16,139 nucleotides of DNA from contig CAJJYX010000063.1 of the NCBI GenBank assembly GCA_905197435.1, positions 1 through 16,139 of the forward strand, in the 5' to 3' direction. The notes below the pieces were generated by a model. It had not been told where the DNA came from. It saw only the letters and a list, made by a program, of their open reading frames with translations, and ran no database searches. Below are positions 13,786 to 16,139 of this stretch, one piece after another. The stretch is from an uncultured Bacteroides sp. (GTDB lineage: Bacteria > Bacteroidota > Bacteroidia > Bacteroidales > Bacteroidaceae). How positions within the stretch are numbered: the first letter of the stretch is position 1; each line of letters opens with the position of its first letter. Position numbers and translations under genes: made by a program.

Positions 13786-15276
13786 TTATTTGGAGCCGAC
13801 TTGTGCCAGACGGTTGTTGGCTTTCGCCTTTTCCAGCCAAGCCGGTGCGGTAGTCTTCAAGAATTTGTCCTTTGCAGCTCTTTCGGCATCCATATCGAGA
13901 CCGATATATTCCTGCGCCTTGTCTTTGGTGGAAATATCCGGCATGGGGACATTGTCCGTATATCCATGCTTCGCCAGCACTTTAGAAACAGCCAAACGTG
14001 CTTGCATGGCTCTATCCAAGCCATGAGACAATACACGCTGGATTTCCTGCGGTGCATGGAAAGAACCTCCGTGAGATGCCACACCGAAATCCCAACGCCA
14101 TTGTGCCTGGCGAATCAGTGCCAGTACTTCTTTCATCTGCTCTTCCGTAGCTCCCTTGTCCCAAGCAAATTCAGCTTCGATATGGGCTTTGGCGAGTTCC
14201 TGTTCCAAGCGGTTGCGGATTTCATTGGCCTTGTGCTGACGTTCGTAGACGTTGTTACGCAAAGTCTCCTCGCTTTCGCGGTGGCAGGTTTGGCAGGTAC
14301 GGTCTATCATGGCCAACGGGCTCTGTATGTGATGGTCGCTGAACTTCACGCCGCCCTCACTCTTATAGGGCATGTGGCAATCCGCACACGACACGCCACG
14401 CTGACCGTGAATCCCCATCTGGGCAATTTCAAAGTCGGGATGCTGTGCCTTCAGAATGGGGGCACGGCTCAACTTGTGTATATAGTCGTAGAAACCGGCC
14501 TCATCATAGTAGGCTTCCATATCTTCTACCGTAAAACCTTTGTCCCAAGGGAAAGTCAGGTACTTATCGTCCCCCTTGAAATAATATTCCACATGGCACT
14601 GCGCACATACCAGTGAACGCATCTCCTGCGGAGTGGCCTTGGTAATGTCCTTGCCCTGACGCTCAAAAGCTTCGACCAGAGCCGGACGGCTGATATGCAA
14701 ATTCATATTTTCCGGTTCGTGGCAATCGGCACAACCTATCGGATTCACAATTTCATCGCCCAAAGCGCCCCACTTATTATTATAGAAAGCATCCACACCG
14801 ACAGCTTCCATCATACGGGGTACGTCGGGACTCTTGCAAGTCCAGCAGGTAGAAGGTTGCGGGCCATCCGCAGCAGTGGCAGGTGCACCGGTACGAAGAG
14901 TCGCCGTAATGTCTTCAATGGCATGCATGTGTCCGCGTGGGGTGGAATAGTCCTTGGAGAAGGCATATCCTGCCCAAAGCACTACCATCTCAGGGCGCTG
15001 TTCCAATGCATCCACAGCCACATTTCCATTGAATTCACTTTGAAAATCGGTCTTAGCCGTTTCGGTCCACGTCTGATACTCACGGGGGAAGTCACTCTTG
15101 AAGACTTCATTGCGTGCTTCAATTCCCTCAATCACAGTTTTGCGGTTATTGAATACACTTGCCAGTTCGGCCCTGCGCTCCATCAAAGCAGAAACACACA
15201 AACCCAAGACAAATACAACGACCATTGAGCCACCGAACAACAGCCATCCTTGCCATGATTTTAATCTCTTTTCCAT
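13786..15276 (-). CDS. nrfA: Cytochrome c nitrite reductase catalytic subunit NrfA (pentahaem)
   Basis: A 496-residue periplasmic enzyme that reduces nitrite to ammonium with six electrons. An N-terminal hydrophobic helix (about 11-31) serves as signal or anchor. Five haem sites are seen in order: the catalytic CWTCK (144-148), with lysine in place of histidine as the distinguishing mark of NrfA, then CADCH (182-186), CAQCH (224-228), CADCH (297-301) and CQTCH (328-332). VEYYF after the third site supplies the conserved Tyr near the active site and calcium, and GIHGQRGVSC carries the conserved active-site His290. The C-terminal third is helical with the dimer interface (RQAQWRWDFGVASHGGSFHAPQE). 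It starts 22 bases after the nrfH stop. The electron donor is NrfH, and the haem attachment machinery is encoded downstream. Confidence 0.98.
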   Translation of the reverse strand: MEKRLKSWQGWLLFGGSMVVVFVLGLCVSALMERRAELASVFNNRKTVIEGIEARNEVFKSDFPREYQTWTETAKTDFQSEFNGNVAVDALEQRPEMVVLWAGYAFSKDYSTPRGHMHAIEDITATLRTGAPATAADGPQPSTCWTCKSPDVPRMMEAVGVDAFYNNKWGALGDEIVNPIGCADCHEPENMNLHISRPALVEAFERQGKDITKATPQEMRSLVCAQCHVEYYFKGDDKYLTFPWDKGFTVEDMEAYYDEAGFYDYIHKLSRAPILKAQHPDFEIAQMGIHGQRGVSCADCHMPYKSEGGVKFSDHHIQSPLAMIDRTCQTCHRESEETLRNNVYERQHKANEIRNRLEQELAKAHIEAEFAWDKGATEEQMKEVLALIRQAQWRWDFGVASHGGSFHAPQEIQRVLSHGLDRAMQARLAVSKVLAKHGYTDNVPMPDISTKDKAQEYIGLDMDAERAAKDKFLKTTAPAWLEKAKANNRLAQVGSK

Positions 15277-15298
15277 AATATATGAAGATTTATTGTTA

Positions 15299-15889
15299 TT
15301 ATTTCTTTATCAGTTTCTGCAACCACTCCGGTACGGGAGATTCAGGATAGGGCACCAATGCAGAGGGTGTAGACGAGAGACTGTTCATTCCGCCGTGAGG
15401 CACATCGCGGTGGCAGTCCCAGCATGCCTTTCCGTCTCCGGTAAGAGCCATCATGTAGTCTATCTTACCGGCATCCACAAACTCGTTGGTCAGTTGCGCA
15501 TGGCAACGGATGCAGTTATTCATAATGACCTGCGCACTTGCTGCCTCGGCCCGGATGGCCTGCGGCTCGCTTTTAGTGAGAAAAGCGCCCACGTGTTTCA
15601 TGCCGTCCATTCCCTTGAAGGTCCATTTCTTTACCATATTCTCATGAGGAACGTGGCAGTCGTTACAAGTGGCATCCCGGCTATGGGAACTGTGCATCCA
15701 GGTTGCATAATAGGGAGCCATGATGTGGCAGTTGACACATGCTGCAGGATCATCTCCCAGATAAGTGTGCGCCCGGAGAAGATACATAAACAAGCCTCCG
15801 CCACCGATGAGGACACCACATACGATGAGTGCCGTCACTTTCCATCCATAGGACGGAAATAGTTTACTTATGATTGGTAACTTCGCCAT
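15299..15889 (-). CDS. nrfH: Cytochrome c nitrite reductase small subunit NrfH (tetrahaem quinol dehydrogenase)
   Basis: A 196-residue NapC/NirT-family membrane cytochrome that takes electrons from menaquinol and passes them to NrfA. One membrane helix lies near the N-terminus (about 17-38). Four haem motifs follow: CVNCH (51-55), CNDCH (75-79), CIRCH (126-130) and CWDCH (156-160), matching the NrfH pattern. The segment CVNCHIMAPYYATWMHSSHSRDATC holds the first haem environment, and DVPHGGMNS after the fourth haem is typical of the family. It is the first gene of the operon, with a good -7 element 18 bases before the ATG and a large palindrome beyond that. Confidence 0.97.
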   Translation of the reverse strand: MAKLPIISKLFPSYGWKVTALIVCGVLIGGGGLFMYLLRAHTYLGDDPAACVNCHIMAPYYATWMHSSHSRDATCNDCHVPHENMVKKWTFKGMDGMKHVGAFLTKSEPQAIRAEAASAQVIMNNCIRCHAQLTNEFVDAGKIDYMMALTGDGKACWDCHRDVPHGGMNSLSSTPSALVPYPESPVPEWLQKLIKK

Positions 15890-15906
15890 ATAATGAATAT
15901 TTTCTC

Positions 15907-15914
15907 CAAAAATA
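15907..15914 (-). promoter_or_regulatory. -7 promoter element of the nrf operon
   Basis: On the minus strand this reads TATTTTTG, an exact match to TAnnTTTG, 17 bases before the nrfH ATG at 15889. No TTTG is found at the -33 position; instead the arm of the palindrome 15928-15959 lies there. Lack of a -33 box together with an upstream operator is the usual form of an activator-dependent promoter. Confidence 0.5.
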
Positions 15915-15927
15915 GGCAGTTGTAATC

Positions 15928-15959
15928 TGAAAGAGTGTAATCATGATTACACTCTTTCA
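15928..15959. promoter_or_regulatory. 32-bp perfect palindrome upstream of nrfH containing a Crp-type site
   Basis: The arms TGAAAGAGTGTAATCA and its complement meet with no unpaired centre. The inner 16 bases (15936-15951) are TGTAA-N6-TTACA, the layout of Crp/Fnr-family operators, and the centre (15943.5) is about 40 bases upstream of the predicted transcription start, a class II activator position. A further half-site GATTACA occurs on the minus strand at 15921-15927. On the plus strand a T-rich stretch (ATTTATTTTTT) follows, so it could also fold as a terminator, but no plus-strand gene ends here; for the PepSY-type gene upstream on the minus strand there is no T-run. Confidence 0.55.
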
Positions 15960-16017
15960 TTTATTTTTTCAGTATTTTTAATAAAGTGTCCACTCACACA
16001 AATACTGTCAGCTTTTT

Positions 16018-16139
16018 CTAAGCAGCTTTCTTCAATTGAACGTTTGCTTTCCTGCCACTCTTCCTGACCAGCCGGCGAACCCAAAGGTAATAACCCGTCA
16101 GCGGCAGGCTTGCACCCACCAAAGCGGCAAGGAAGCTCA
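16018..16139 (-). CDS. C-terminal end of a probable PepSY-type membrane protein (partial)
   Basis: A reading frame enters from the right edge and ends with TAG at 16018-16020, giving 39 complete codons. It starts with a hydrophobic segment (SFLAALVGASLPLTGYYLWV) followed by a strongly basic tail (RRLVRKSGRK...QLKKAA). The LVGASLPLTGYYLWVRR pattern resembles the final membrane helix of PepSY-domain membrane proteins (iron-uptake or flavin reductase-like group). The gene begins outside the window. It is in the same direction as the nrf operon, 128 bases upstream, and separated by the palindrome and the nrf promoter. Confidence 0.5.
   Translation of the reverse strand, partial: SFLAALVGASLPLTGYYLWVRRLVRKSGRKANVQLKKAA

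Noticed and set aside
13450..14616. A 388-codon plus-strand open frame opposite nrfA and the ResB-like gene.
   Set aside because: It lies wholly antisense to two well-supported genes and shows no domain; long antisense frames arise from the codon use of the true genes.

Overview
The window looks like chromosomal DNA of an anaerobic gut Bacteroidales, most likely Bacteroides or a close relative. The signs are promoters of the Bacteroides type (a -7 element TAnnTTTG, seen well formed upstream of five genes or operons), A-rich leaders in place of strong Shine-Dalgarno sequences, a DUF4251 lipoprotein-like secreted protein, an AraC regulator of the Bacteroides type, and an nrfHA-ccs operon followed by an alginate-export-family porin. 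No rRNA, tRNA, insertion sequence, CRISPR array or phage gene was found, and no gene-free stretch exceeds 300 bases.

Layout. Positions 1-4735 are on the plus strand: a possible 3' end of an upstream gene, a secreted GH127/GH146-type glycoside hydrolase (203-2260), a cysteine-rich AraC-family regulator (2468-3367), a secreted DUF4251 protein (3488-4063) and a ferritin-like di-iron protein (4157-4735). A strong hairpin at 4749-4785 separates these from a convergent membrane-anchored metallo-beta-lactamase-fold hydrolase (4807-5892, minus), which is divergent from a PfkB-family sugar kinase (6082-6957, plus).

The right-hand two thirds form a nitrogen-oxide block. Hybrid cluster protein Hcp (7050-8699, minus) is divergent from two successive Crp/Fnr-family regulators (8963-9601 and 9654-10343, plus). 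Next comes a minus-strand operon read from 15889 down to 10345: nrfH, nrfA, a ResB/Ccs1-like protein, CcsA and an outer-membrane porin. NrfHA reduces nitrite to ammonium at the membrane, the ResB/CcsA pair would attach haem to it (including the Lys-ligated CxxCK haem), and the porin may admit substrate. Hcp handles NO or hydroxylamine in the cytoplasm, and the two regulators are the obvious controllers. The C-terminal end of a PepSY-type membrane protein lies at the right edge.

The most unusual non-coding structure is the hcp-regulator intergenic region (8700-8962). It holds 2.2 copies of a 75-79 bp tandem repeat, each unit with a hairpin and a promoter-like core, then a perfect 7+2+7 palindrome over the -7 element of the regulator, then a Crp-type site TGTCA-N6-TTACA. 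A near-identical site, TGTAA-N6-TTACA, sits inside a 32-bp perfect palindrome about 40 bp upstream of the predicted nrfH start of transcription. This suggests that one Crp/Fnr regulator controls both loci. A 15-base sequence is also shared by two intergenic hairpins 9 kb apart.
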